NCBI GenBank assembly: GCA_043778625.1
Contig: JAYWFU010000027.1
Location: 1-31,021, forward strand
DNA from: JACMRI01 sp043778625
GTDB lineage: Bacteria; Bacteroidota; Bacteroidia; UBA4408
Direction of reading: 5' to 3'
Length of the DNA stretch: 31,021 nucleotides
Below the pieces are notes generated by a model, which was not told the DNA's origin, did no database searches, and was given only the letters and a program-made list of their open reading frames with translations. Below, piece by piece: positions 14,823-23,581 of this stretch. The translations under genes and the position numbers were made by a program. The number at the start of each line of letters is the position of its first letter. Within the stretch, counting starts at the first letter, position 1.

Positions 14823-16883
14823 TTAGTATGCTAACAACTCTTTAATTTTATCAGCCACCTTGCTTGCATTAGGCAACATAGCGGTCTCAAGCGCACTGTT
14901 TAATGGTATTGCAGGCATGTTTTCGGCACCTATTACCTCCACTGGTGCATCTAATTGTTCAAAACAATACTTGCTAATTAATGCTGCTATGCTTTGCGCA
15001 AAGCCGTTGTTGCGGGGCTCTTCAGTTATTACTACTGCTCTACCATGCTTGCGTACTGCGGTATATATGGCTTCGGTATCTAACGGAAATAAGGTACGGA
15101 GGTCAATAATTTCTAACTGATTATTAAATTGTTTGGCGGCTTGTGTTGCCCAGTACACGCCCATTCCGTAGGTTATAACTGCGCAAGAGGTTTGCGTAGT
15201 GGAGGTTGCTACGCTTACTACTGTGCGTGCTTTACCTAGGGGTATTATGTAATCTTCGTCGGGTTCAATTGTTTTGCTGTCTTCAGTGCCTTTAATTTTG
15301 CTCCAATACAATCCTTTATGTTCCAGCATTACCACAGGGTTAGGGTCGTAGTAGGCGGCTTTCATTAGCCCTTTTAAATCGGCGCCTGTGCTTGGGTAAC
15401 ATATTTTTATGCCTCTAATATTGGTTAATATACTTTCGATGCTGCTGCTGTGATAAGGGCCACCACTGCCGTACGCCCCAATAGGCACACGCAGTATCAT
15501 ACTTACTGGCCACTTGCCATTGCTCAAGTAACAACTACGGCTTACCTCAGTAAACAGCTGATTTAGGCCTGGCCATATATAATCAGCAAACTGTACTTCC
15601 ACAATGGGTTTAAGCCCCACGGCACTCATACCCACGGTGGAACCCACAATAAATGCCTCTTGTATTGGAGTGTTAAACACACGTTCATCGCCAAATTTTT
15701 GAGCCAAGGTAGCGGCTTCTCTAAACACACCACCAAGTCGGCGGCCTACGTCTTGCCCGTATAGCAGGCATTCGGGGTGCTTGGCCATTAGTTCTTGTAT
15801 GGCAAATAAGGCAGCATCTACCATTACTATTTTTTCTTTGCCTTGAGGTTCGCGCACGCCTAGCTCCTGCGTAATTGGTGTAGGAGCAAAATCGTGGGTA
15901 AATAAATCTTCGGCAGTAGGGTCGGGCATTGCTAAGGCTTGCTGGTACTGGGTTTGCACATTTTGTTCAGCAGTAGCAATTATAGTATTTAATTCATCTA
16001 ACGAAAAACCATCTAATAACAATTTGTTTTTGAGTTTAGGAAACGGGTCTCTACTGTTGGCTTCGTCAAGGTCGTCTCTGTACCATTCTTTACGCACACC
16101 GCTGGTGTGGTGGTTAAGCAAGGGTACTTTAGCGTGTACCAAAAACGGACGGCGCTCGGTGCGAATAGTAGCTATAACTTCATTTAGGGTGGTGTAGCTT
16201 TTTTCAAAGTCAGTACCGTCAATGCTTCGGGTTTCAATACCAGCAAAACCTTTGGCAAAATCGGCAGCGGTGCCAAATCTAATTTCTTTGCTATGTGCGC
16301 TTATGTCCCACTCGTTATCTTGCACTAAAAATAATATGGGTAATTGCTTAAGTGCCGCCATGTGTAAGGCTTCGGCTATTTCGCCCTCGGTCATTGCGGC
16401 ATCGCCAATGCTGCATACCGCTATGGGGTTTTGTCCGTTATAATCAGTAGAAATGCCCGTAATTTCTTTGTATTGTATGCCCATAGCCACGCCTGTAGTA
16501 GGTATGGCCTGCATACCTGTAGCACTACTTTGCATAGGTATTTTTGGCATATCGGGGCGATTAAGTGACGGGTGCGAATAGTAGGTGCGTCCGCCGCTAA
16601 ATGGGTCGTCTTTTTTGGCTAATAATTGTAACATTAAATCGTAGGGTTGCATACCAATACCTAACAGCATACTATCATCACGGTAGTACGCACTTAGGTA
16701 ATCTTGTGGCAACAATTGCATACTGCACGCAAGCTGTATGGCTTCGTGTCCGCGGCTTGTAGCGTGTACGTACTTAGCGCAAATGTCTTTGTTTGCTTCG
16801 TATAATTCGGCCATTGCCTTGGCGGTACACATTAGTGTAAATGCTTTGGTATAAATATCTTTAGTGAGTATAGTTGTGGGCAT
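14823..16883 (-). CDS. 2-oxo acid dehydrogenase E1, fused alpha and beta subunits
   Basis: A 686-residue thiamine-diphosphate enzyme that decarboxylates a 2-oxo acid and passes the acyl group to a lipoyl-E2 partner; branched-chain 2-oxo acid (2-oxoisovalerate) is the likeliest substrate. The N-terminal half is the E1-alpha domain with RGHEAIQLA, YYRDDSMLL and the cofactor motif GDAAMTEGEIAEALH at 160-174 ending in Asn190 of LVQDN. The C-terminal half is E1-beta: EECLLYGQDVG-type strand, FNTPIQEAFIVG, EVQFADYIWPGLNQ, GGPYHSSSIE, then the transketolase C-terminal domain (TEEPRNNGFAQ). The frame is open to 16961, but a strong promoter lies inside that extension, so I start at 16883. No E2 or E3 gene is nearby. 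Confidence 0.9.
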   Translation of the reverse strand: MPTTILTKDIYTKAFTLMCTAKAMAELYEANKDICAKYVHATSRGHEAIQLACSMQLLPQDYLSAYYRDDSMLLGIGMQPYDLMLQLLAKKDDPFSGGRTYYSHPSLNRPDMPKIPMQSSATGMQAIPTTGVAMGIQYKEITGISTDYNGQNPIAVCSIGDAAMTEGEIAEALHMAALKQLPILFLVQDNEWDISAHSKEIRFGTAADFAKGFAGIETRSIDGTDFEKSYTTLNEVIATIRTERRPFLVHAKVPLLNHHTSGVRKEWYRDDLDEANSRDPFPKLKNKLLLDGFSLDELNTIIATAEQNVQTQYQQALAMPDPTAEDLFTHDFAPTPITQELGVREPQGKEKIVMVDAALFAIQELMAKHPECLLYGQDVGRRLGGVFREAATLAQKFGDERVFNTPIQEAFIVGSTVGMSAVGLKPIVEVQFADYIWPGLNQLFTEVSRSCYLSNGKWPVSMILRVPIGAYGSGGPYHSSSIESILTNIRGIKICYPSTGADLKGLMKAAYYDPNPVVMLEHKGLYWSKIKGTEDSKTIEPDEDYIIPLGKARTVVSVATSTTQTSCAVITYGMGVYWATQAAKQFNNQLEIIDLRTLFPLDTEAIYTAVRKHGRAVVITEEPRNNGFAQSIAALISKYCFEQLDAPVEVIGAENMPAIPLNSALETAMLPNASKVADKIKELLAY

Positions 16884-16912
16884 TAGTTGCAATAATTTAA
16901 AATTAAGTAGTG

Positions 16913-16943
16913 TAAATGTACTAGCATTTGTTGATACACCAAA
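16913..16943 (-). promoter_or_regulatory. Promoter of the E1 gene
   Basis: On the minus strand TTTG (16943-16940), 19 bases, TACATTTA (16920-16913): a near-consensus Bacteroidota promoter. Transcription would start around 16906, about 23 bases before the ATG at 16883 and downstream of the more distal ATG at 16961. Confidence 0.6.
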
Positions 16944-17016
16944 CAACCATTTTGTAGCCAATACTAGTGGTAAAAAATGTATCTTGCCTACAATAAAATA
17001 TAAAACGATACGAGCT

Positions 17017-17789
17017 ATGAAAAAATCAAGTGTGATTATTGCTTACTTATTTATGTTTGCGTGCCGTGAGCCAATTACTAACAATAACTTCGTTACCAAT
17101 GTGGCTAATGAAGTTAAGTTGCCACAAATTATACAGCTTGTAAACAAGGATACCGTTAGCTATAGCAGTGAGGATTCCTTAAACTATGGCGGAGCTGAAT
17201 TTATTGGAAAAAGTACTTTTTGTGATAGATTAAATATTATTGTAGATAGGTATAAATACGAGGGATTTGATATTGAGTTAGATTATTACTATAAAAAAAA
17301 TTATGGTTCAATTGGGTTGGCATTACATCCTGATTATGCTACATCAGTAGTACGTAACCACGGCTACATAACCACTTTTTACTACCCAGTTTATGTAGTA
17401 AATACAACAGCATCTCACAAAATACTTAAGGGATTTGATGAAAGTATAATAGCTATATAGGAGGCGCAGGATTCTAGTGGGAATTGGCATCCAATTGAGT
17501 CAGGAAAGCTTTTATACTGCTACAGTTGGAGTTTAACACTAAACAAAAAAGAATTTGCAACCCTATTAATGACAAAATACACGGGTAATTACGCCACTAA
17601 AATTAGAGTTCGTGTAAAAACGGGGATCAAATACTAGTATCACTACCCTTTGAAGGAAACATTAATTACAGCCAGTTTTATTTAAGAAGATACCCATTTG
17701 GTAAACTTATTTACGACAAAAAAAGATTTGAAGAAGAAATACTATCTTACAAAAAGGGTTTTAGAACGGAGTTACTAGAAACAAAGTAG
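17017..17789 (+). pseudogene. Lipoprotein-like gene broken by a nonsense codon and a frameshift
   Basis: Starts at ATG 17017 with a short lipoprotein signal (KKSSVIIAYLFMFAC, Cys at about residue 16). The frame runs 147 codons to a TAG at 17458-17460, but the same frame continues sensibly past it (EAQDSSGNWHPIESGKLL) for 58 codons to a TAG at 17635-17637. A shift by one base at the GGGG run 17622-17625 then opens a further frame (DQILVSLPFEGNINYSQF ... ELLETK) ending at 17789. The original was probably about 257 residues; a CAG to TAG change and loss of one G from a run of five explain both breaks. Family unknown. Two sequencing errors are the alternative. Confidence 0.75.
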
Positions 17790-17880
17790 TAGTATAATTT
17801 ATACTAATTGTGATACAGCGGCAGTGAGAAAAAATGTTTTACTATATAACTAGCTCAAATATAACGACACTAAACGCCAT

Positions 17881-17910
17881 AAAAAAAAGTGCTTAATTTG
17901 CATTAAGCAC
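17881..17910 (-). terminator. Rho-independent terminator after tRNA-Asp
   Basis: On the minus strand a perfect 9-bp stem GTGCTTAAT/ATTAAGCAC with a 4-base loop is followed by eight T. It begins 15 bases after the tRNA 3' end. The stem extends further by A-T pairs. Confidence 0.9.
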
Positions 17911-17924
17911 TTTTACAAAACTTG

Positions 17925-17998
17925 CGGACCGGACGGGACTCGAACCCGCGACCTCCGCCGTGACAGGGCGGCATTCTAACCAACTGAACTACCAGTCC
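17925..17998 (-). tRNA. tRNA-Asp (anticodon GTC)
   Basis: Reading the minus strand, the acceptor stem GGACTGG (17998-17992) pairs with CCGGTCC (17932-17926), with G73 as discriminator. The anticodon stem-loop CCGCC-CTGTCAC-GGCGG gives anticodon GTC. The T arm GCGGG-TTCGAGT-CCCGT is standard and the D arm carries AGTTGGTT. Length is 74 without CCA, which is not encoded (CAAG follows). The plus-strand neighbour is the lipoprotein pseudogene. Confidence 0.97.
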
Positions 17999-18088
17999 AT
18001 TTTGTTAGTACAAATGTAGATAAATTATTGTAATCTCAAAATATAAAACGAAAAAAAATTATTTAATTTCTATTCTAACAATTACATT

Positions 18089-18123
18089 AAAAAAAGCCTC
18101 AACTATTAATGGTTGAGGCTTTT
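18089..18123 (-). terminator. Rho-independent terminator of the TonB receptor-PorV operon
   Basis: AAAAGCCTCAAC (18092-18103) and GTTGAGGCTTTT (18112-18123) form a perfect 12-bp stem with an 8-base loop. On the minus strand it ends in a run of seven T and starts 25 bases after the stop of the PorV-like gene. Confidence 0.92.
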
Positions 18124-18148
18124 ACTTTAAACTCTTACAGCTTTTTTG

Positions 18149-19219
18149 TTACAAGTTAAGACGTAAACCAACTGAATGTACCCCTTTGTAAGCTCTTGTG
18201 TCTCTAAACGAGTAATCAAGTGCTACTGTAGTACCTTTTTTACCCACTGGATATTCAATTGATGCACCAGCATTAAATCCTCTAAAAATGTTAATATAAC
18301 TATCTGATTTTTTTTCAGCAATATAACCTGTGCGTACCATTAACATCTTTTTATAAGAGTATTCCGCTCCTACACAAAATTGATCTTTGGTAAACGAATT
18401 TGATATAAAATTAATACTTGGCGTAATGCGATGCATTTTTCCAATTTCAATATCATAAGCTGCCGAAATATTTAGTAACGTAGGCATTTCAAATTCGTTA
18501 ACACGCTGCTCAACAGTTAACGATGTTTGTGAATTTCCTTTAGGTGGCACATAACCATTTTGTGGTGCATATCCTCTAAATGAAATACCATCGCCCGAAA
18601 ATTTTAATGTTGGACCAACGTTTTGTAATGCTATTCCAAAATGAATATTATCCTTGGTTTCGTTATTGCCTGTTTGGTACTGAACACCAGCATCAACCGC
18701 AACGCCTGTTGCGTTAACGTTAGCAATACCTTCGTTTATTACTTTAACATTTACTCCGCCATAAATATTGTTTGAAAATGTTTTGGCATACGATAAGTTA
18801 ATACGAGTAAGGCTAGGTGCAAAATAACCAATACCTCCTTCAGGATTATCCACATTAGTTATTTCTATTTTACCAAAATTCATTGAGTTAATAGATAGTG
18901 CCAAAACTCCCGATTCGCCAACATGCTGAGCAAAACCAAATGAATTAAACGCAATGCCCGAACCTTGTAAGTAATTGGTTCGAGCTACTATTATTTCAGT
19001 TTTTTTAGTGTGAGCTAAGCCTGCTACATTCAAAAACTGCGACTCCAATCCTTTAATTAAACTTGCATTAGCATTACCAAACCCTGACGAACGTGCCCAA
19101 GGATTAATTAATAATTCGGTGGCTCCAGCCTGGCCTGAACGAGTTTCGTTACCCGCAAACGTAGCTACGCTTGTGGTGGTAAGTAAAGTAATGGCAACTA
19201 TGTTTTTAATGTTTTTCAT
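18149..19219 (-). CDS. PorV/PorQ-family outer-membrane protein
   Basis: A 356-residue FadL-like beta barrel with a signal peptide (cleavage after ATFA, about residue 22). The start of the mature part, AGATELLINPWARSSGFGNANASLI (residues 31-55), matches the PorV/PorQ opening in which a Ser/Gly-rich loop follows INPWAR, then LFLNVAGLAH-type AxG motif. Regular amphipathic strands fill the rest, ending VALDYSFRDTRAYKGVHSVGLRLNL. PorV shuttles type IX secretion cargo to the attachment complex; this homologue, placed directly after a gene with a secretion-type C-terminal domain, may be a dedicated partner of that protein. It follows that gene by 47 bases and ends the operon. Confidence 0.85.
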   Translation of the reverse strand: MKNIKNIVAITLLTTTSVATFAGNETRSGQAGATELLINPWARSSGFGNANASLIKGLESQFLNVAGLAHTKKTEIIVARTNYLQGSGIAFNSFGFAQHVGESGVLALSINSMNFGKIEITNVDNPEGGIGYFAPSLTRINLSYAKTFSNNIYGGVNVKVINEGIANVNATGVAVDAGVQYQTGNNETKDNIHFGIALQNVGPTLKFSGDGISFRGYAPQNGYVPPKGNSQTSLTVEQRVNEFEMPTLLNISAAYDIEIGKMHRITPSINFISNSFTKDQFCVGAEYSYKKMLMVRTGYIAEKKSDSYINIFRGFNAGASIEYPVGKKGTTVALDYSFRDTRAYKGVHSVGLRLNL

Positions 19220-19266
19220 AATAATGTAATATTTAGTGTGTTAAATAATTGTGCAACAAATAAATT

Positions 19267-22200
19267 TTAGAAATTATCTAAATCCACTGGTCTTAATACA
19301 CCTAACCACTTCACTGTTTTTTCTTTACCTGTTTTTTTGTCTACTATATGTATAATATACATACCGCTTGCAATAGGCACTCCACTTGCGTTTTTAATAT
19401 CCCAGTCAATATCAGTGTTATCAGTATTTACTTTGTTATAACCTGAATTTAAGTTGGCATCGCTATATCCTTTTACTTTGGTTATGTCGCGGTCAAACTT
19501 ACGTACTAACATACCGCTTGTGGTGTATATACTCACTGTGCACAAATCTGGCAAGTTAGTAATTTTTACACGGGTATCAATTTGGCTATATTCGTAAGCT
19601 GAGTAGGCATAGTAAGGATTTGGCACTACTTTAACAAAACTTAATGCGTCTTCGGCAGTAGCTTTGTCGTTATATATTGTAGCTATTTTGCTTGTATTAA
19701 ACTTATACGACGGATAGTTATTATTAGGAGCTCCTGCTAACAAACCATTGCTTGCGCTTGCACTATTTACAACACTATTATAACCTACAGCATAGGGTTT
19801 AGCTACTTGTATGTTTATTTTAGCATCACAGTCTAACAAGTTATATCCTTTAGCCAACAATGGTACATTTACCCACATTGCGTCGCGTAATACTTGTGCT
19901 ATCGAACGGAAGTTAACATCTTTAAATGCATTAGCATCGCTACCAAAACTTGTAGGTACTTGTGTTTTTAACAAATCAAATGCCCATTTACCAAAGTCTC
20001 CTTCGTAGCGAGGTGCTCCATCGGCTGAGTTTACTCCTAATACATACACAAAATGACGCCCTCCCCATACCTGTTTGGTACCTGCTGATATTGAACCCGT
20101 AGGATTCCATTTCATATCATAACCATTATCAACAAGGTTGGTAGTATCTTCGCCAAACACCATGTTTAAGCGTTCGCCTGTTTCTAAATTTACAGCATAT
20201 CCAGGGAACCAACCCATACCGTATGACGAAACTAAATTGGCTTCTGAAGTACCTGTATTTCCATCTTTATCCACTGATGCTTTACGCACTATACTATAAC
20301 GGTTAGGGATACCACTTGCAGTTGGTTCGGCGTAATCCATAGTGTTTATTACTGGGCAACGTGTCCACTTAGTTTTATCAGTAGTAATTACTACGGTAAC
20401 ACTTGCTAGCTTTGACATGGTAGACAAACGATAAGGTGAAAAATTTGACATATTACTACCTTGTAATTTATTAGGAGCAACACTAGCAAATAATCCGGGT
20501 TGAGCTGATGATAAATTATCAGGAGTAGTTAACCAAGGAGCTTTAGGGTCGATATAGCATAATGGCATAGGACCCCAAGTACCGCCAACAACCGCATTAT
20601 AACTAGCTGATGGGTTAGCATCGAATATTGATTGTTGAAATCCTCCTTTAACAGTACCTCCACGTACCCAAAATCTACTACTTGTACCATTAGGATTATT
20701 AGCAATGCCTGTTAACCAAGGTTTGTTTTTATCAGTAAATTCAATACTTGAGGAAATTAAACCATCGTTAGCCTCATAACTAAAGTTTTTGTCTTTAGCA
20801 CCATAAGCATGACGACCGTTAGGACCCGGCTCACGTACTTGTCCAACAGTTATTGCAATACCCTTACCTTCAATAATATATTCATCATTAAATTTAAGCA
20901 TTTTATCAGAATAGTATACTGCTGTTACATGGTTTGAATTACCAGCAGCATCAACGGTATCGTAAGTACAAGTTACTTTAAATACTGCTGAGTCAGAACA
21001 TACAGTATTTGTAAAATTATAATTTCCAAAACCTTGTACTGTTGTTCCATTAAAAGAACTGTTACCCGATGGATAATTTTGCCAATCTAATTTTTTGTTT
21101 TGCGACGGGTCAATAAATTCAACAGTATAATCAGCTTTTACTACGCGTAACGGGTCAATTACTTTTACTGATAACGGTCCTTTACCTTGTTTGTACAATG
21201 GCTCTTTCATAAAGCCTGTATTAACAATTTCGTTTAACGTTTCGTCAGTAAATTCTAATGCGTTACCTCCATTACCTCGTCCTGATAAACGAGTCATTTC
21301 CACTCCTTCGCCATAATCAGCTTGCACCTTAGTACCGCCAAATTCCGAATTAGGTAAATGAGGAACAGCCGTATATGATTTTACGTTTGTACGCCCTTGT
21401 AAATATGGTTTAGGCTGGCCGTTGAATGCGGGAGCATCGGTATCAAACGTTTTGGTAGAACCATTTATTACTATCGATGTTACTACTGGAGTTGTATTTA
21501 ATTTGTATTGTTTAAAATTATTATAAGCATAAGCTACCGCTAAGAAATAATAACTTTTATGATTTACTAAATCTCCTGAACCTTCGGCAAATAAATCTTT
21601 ATTTATTATAAACGAATGTTTAACACCTAAGTTTTCGCCCTTAACACGTGTTTTTGGCGCAATACCTCCTAGGTTTTTATCAAATTCGTAGTTAGTAATG
21701 TCTGTAACTCCGTCTTTTAAATCGCATTGAAACGCTAAACGAGCAACACTTGCATCTTCAAGCTCTGAAGAAGTTACATCAGCACGACGTAATTGGTATA
21801 TTTTATATCCTTGAAACCTGTAATTAGGATCCCATACATATAAAGGGGGAGAAGTTGGATTAGGAACAATTACAGGATCTTTTTCGTTATAATTTTCTAT
21901 ACTCTTAGTATTAGTTAGTGTTATAATTATTTTTTTATTAAGCTCTTGTAACACTACATCAGGTGCTTTAGGCCCATCCACTACTTTAAAACAGTTGTCG
22001 AATAGTCGTTGGGCTTTATCATCAGCAGCCTGCACTAATTTTACTGAATTACGACGAGAACCTGAGGGGTCGCGTGCCCACACTACACCTGTGGTTATGT
22101 AGTTATGTGCGCCTGGCTGCATGGTAAATTTACCAGCTGATTGTAAGAAACGACGATCGCCAGCTACGCTCCCTGTTCCACCATCTTCCCAAGGATTATT

Positions 22201-23553
22201 TGCATGATCAGGGTCAGTATCGCCTGGAAACATATAGTTTGCATCACTTGCTCCTGAAGTTCCATTTCCTGTTACTACTGTACCATTATTAGGTGTCGGA
22301 TAGCGCATGTTTGTTCCATCTCTCCAAACACCGTTCATATAGTTGTAAAAATCTCGGGTTTGTGATGGATTACCATTTTTGGGATTTGCATCGTTGTTAT
22401 AATATACAAAACGACTCATTATAATTTCTTCACAAGGCTCATCTATAGTACCATCTCTATCGTTATCTACTCCATCAGCGGCATCAGCTAACGGGCCTTG
22501 AAAAAAGTCAATACCTAAGGCTGGTGGCAGTGTACCATAGCCCTCAGCACCTTCATCATTATCATCATTATTCCATACATAACCTAAACCACGCGCTACA
22601 TCGCAACCTACTAAATCATCGTTAGCATAACCCAAATCTGGATCAACCCATTGTGCAAAATACGTGCGATATAGTGGCGATGGCGAACGGTTAATAATTT
22701 CGTATTGGTAAAACGTCATGTCGTTAATTTCATCATCCGTAGTAAATGCAAATGCTTGTGCATGAATTTCTAACCCTAATGCTGATGATGATTTTGACTC
22801 TTGATGCGTATTTCCTTTATCGTTAAACACCCACCATAATGCTTTATCGCCATAAATATAAGAGTTTTGTGTTCCGCATGATTTACAGCCTGCTGTATCT
22901 ACTGCTGGATTAAAAAATTTAGGGCGGTCGCCACCTGCAGGGTCATAAATACCATTATTATTTACATCGCGGTAGGGTGCTAATACACTCTCTTCGCCAA
23001 ATGAACCTATAGTACCTGCATCATTTACGTTTCCGTTTCCTGGCCAACCCAATACATTAGGGCTAGCAACCGCATCGTCGGACTCCGCTCGTGTAATTTG
23101 AAATATCCTATCAAAATGGTCGCAACGATCTTTTGAAACCTCTGCTGTTTTTTCAGTTAATGGACCTGGCCAAAAGTCAACACCTGTTTGACGATACGTC
23201 ATAGCAGCTACCTTTAAGTTACCACCATTTACGGCATCGTAGCCACCAATCCATAATGAACCAGCAAATAACGAGTTACGCTTACTGCCCTTAGGAATTT
23301 CGTACTTGGCATTACTTTGAAACGGATCCCACCACATATCACCAGCGGTAAGTATTTTGGTACGTACGTTGTTAATGTCCAAATCAGCTGATGAGGTAGC
23401 CTGTGTACAATCGCCACTATTGGTAGCTTGTAAGCGCCCACCTGTTAAGCCTGTTGGCCCACCTGGGGTTTTTATTTGATTTACGTTTTCTTTAGCTGTT
23501 ACTGAGGTAACTACTAATGCTAAACCTAATGAGTATGTATATAGAGTATTCAT
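19267..23553 (-). CDS. Large secreted surface protein with secretion-type C-terminal domain
   Basis: A 1428-residue protein with a signal peptide (MNTLYTYSLGLALVVTSVTA). The N-terminal third contains Asp-rich calcium-binding-like loops, DVNNNGIYD at 196-204 and DGVDNDRDGTIDE at 360-372 (MopE-like). The middle is a long beta-rich region of unknown fold. The last 120 residues resemble a type IX secretion C-terminal domain: VVPNPYYAYSAYE, then ITNLPDLCTVSIYTTSGMLV, SGVPIASGMYIIHI and a basic strand. It then ends with VKWLGVLRPVDLDNF, an extension beyond the usual end of such domains. It sits 28 bases after the TonB receptor and 47 before the PorV-like gene. Export to the surface is inferred; function unknown. 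Confidence 0.82.
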   Translation of the reverse strand: MNTLYTYSLGLALVVTSVTAKENVNQIKTPGGPTGLTGGRLQATNSGDCTQATSSADLDINNVRTKILTAGDMWWDPFQSNAKYEIPKGSKRNSLFAGSLWIGGYDAVNGGNLKVAAMTYRQTGVDFWPGPLTEKTAEVSKDRCDHFDRIFQITRAESDDAVASPNVLGWPGNGNVNDAGTIGSFGEESVLAPYRDVNNNGIYDPAGGDRPKFFNPAVDTAGCKSCGTQNSYIYGDKALWWVFNDKGNTHQESKSSSALGLEIHAQAFAFTTDDEINDMTFYQYEIINRSPSPLYRTYFAQWVDPDLGYANDDLVGCDVARGLGYVWNNDDNDEGAEGYGTLPPALGIDFFQGPLADAADGVDNDRDGTIDEPCEEIIMSRFVYYNNDANPKNGNPSQTRDFYNYMNGVWRDGTNMRYPTPNNGTVVTGNGTSGASDANYMFPGDTDPDHANNPWEDGGTGSVAGDRRFLQSAGKFTMQPGAHNYITTGVVWARDPSGSRRNSVKLVQAADDKAQRLFDNCFKVVDGPKAPDVVLQELNKKIIITLTNTKSIENYNEKDPVIVPNPTSPPLYVWDPNYRFQGYKIYQLRRADVTSSELEDASVARLAFQCDLKDGVTDITNYEFDKNLGGIAPKTRVKGENLGVKHSFIINKDLFAEGSGDLVNHKSYYFLAVAYAYNNFKQYKLNTTPVVTSIVINGSTKTFDTDAPAFNGQPKPYLQGRTNVKSYTAVPHLPNSEFGGTKVQADYGEGVEMTRLSGRGNGGNALEFTDETLNEIVNTGFMKEPLYKQGKGPLSVKVIDPLRVVKADYTVEFIDPSQNKKLDWQNYPSGNSSFNGTTVQGFGNYNFTNTVCSDSAVFKVTCTYDTVDAAGNSNHVTAVYYSDKMLKFNDEYIIEGKGIAITVGQVREPGPNGRHAYGAKDKNFSYEANDGLISSSIEFTDKNKPWLTGIANNPNGTSSRFWVRGGTVKGGFQQSIFDANPSASYNAVVGGTWGPMPLCYIDPKAPWLTTPDNLSSAQPGLFASVAPNKLQGSNMSNFSPYRLSTMSKLASVTVVITTDKTKWTRCPVINTMDYAEPTASGIPNRYSIVRKASVDKDGNTGTSEANLVSSYGMGWFPGYAVNLETGERLNMVFGEDTTNLVDNGYDMKWNPTGSISAGTKQVWGGRHFVYVLGVNSADGAPRYEGDFGKWAFDLLKTQVPTSFGSDANAFKDVNFRSIAQVLRDAMWVNVPLLAKGYNLLDCDAKINIQVAKPYAVGYNSVVNSASASNGLLAGAPNNNYPSYKFNTSKIATIYNDKATAEDALSFVKVVPNPYYAYSAYEYSQIDTRVKITNLPDLCTVSIYTTSGMLVRKFDRDITKVKGYSDANLNSGYNKVNTDNTDIDWDIKNASGVPIASGMYIIHIVDKKTGKEKTVKWLGVLRPVDLDNF

Positions 23554-23581
23554 ATCGAAATATATTTATGTAGTTATAAAA

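Noticed and set aside
16864..17016. Upstream extension of the lipoprotein pseudogene
   Set aside because: The ATG at 17017 gives an N-terminal lipoprotein signal; the extension overlaps the E1 start and promoter on the other strand.
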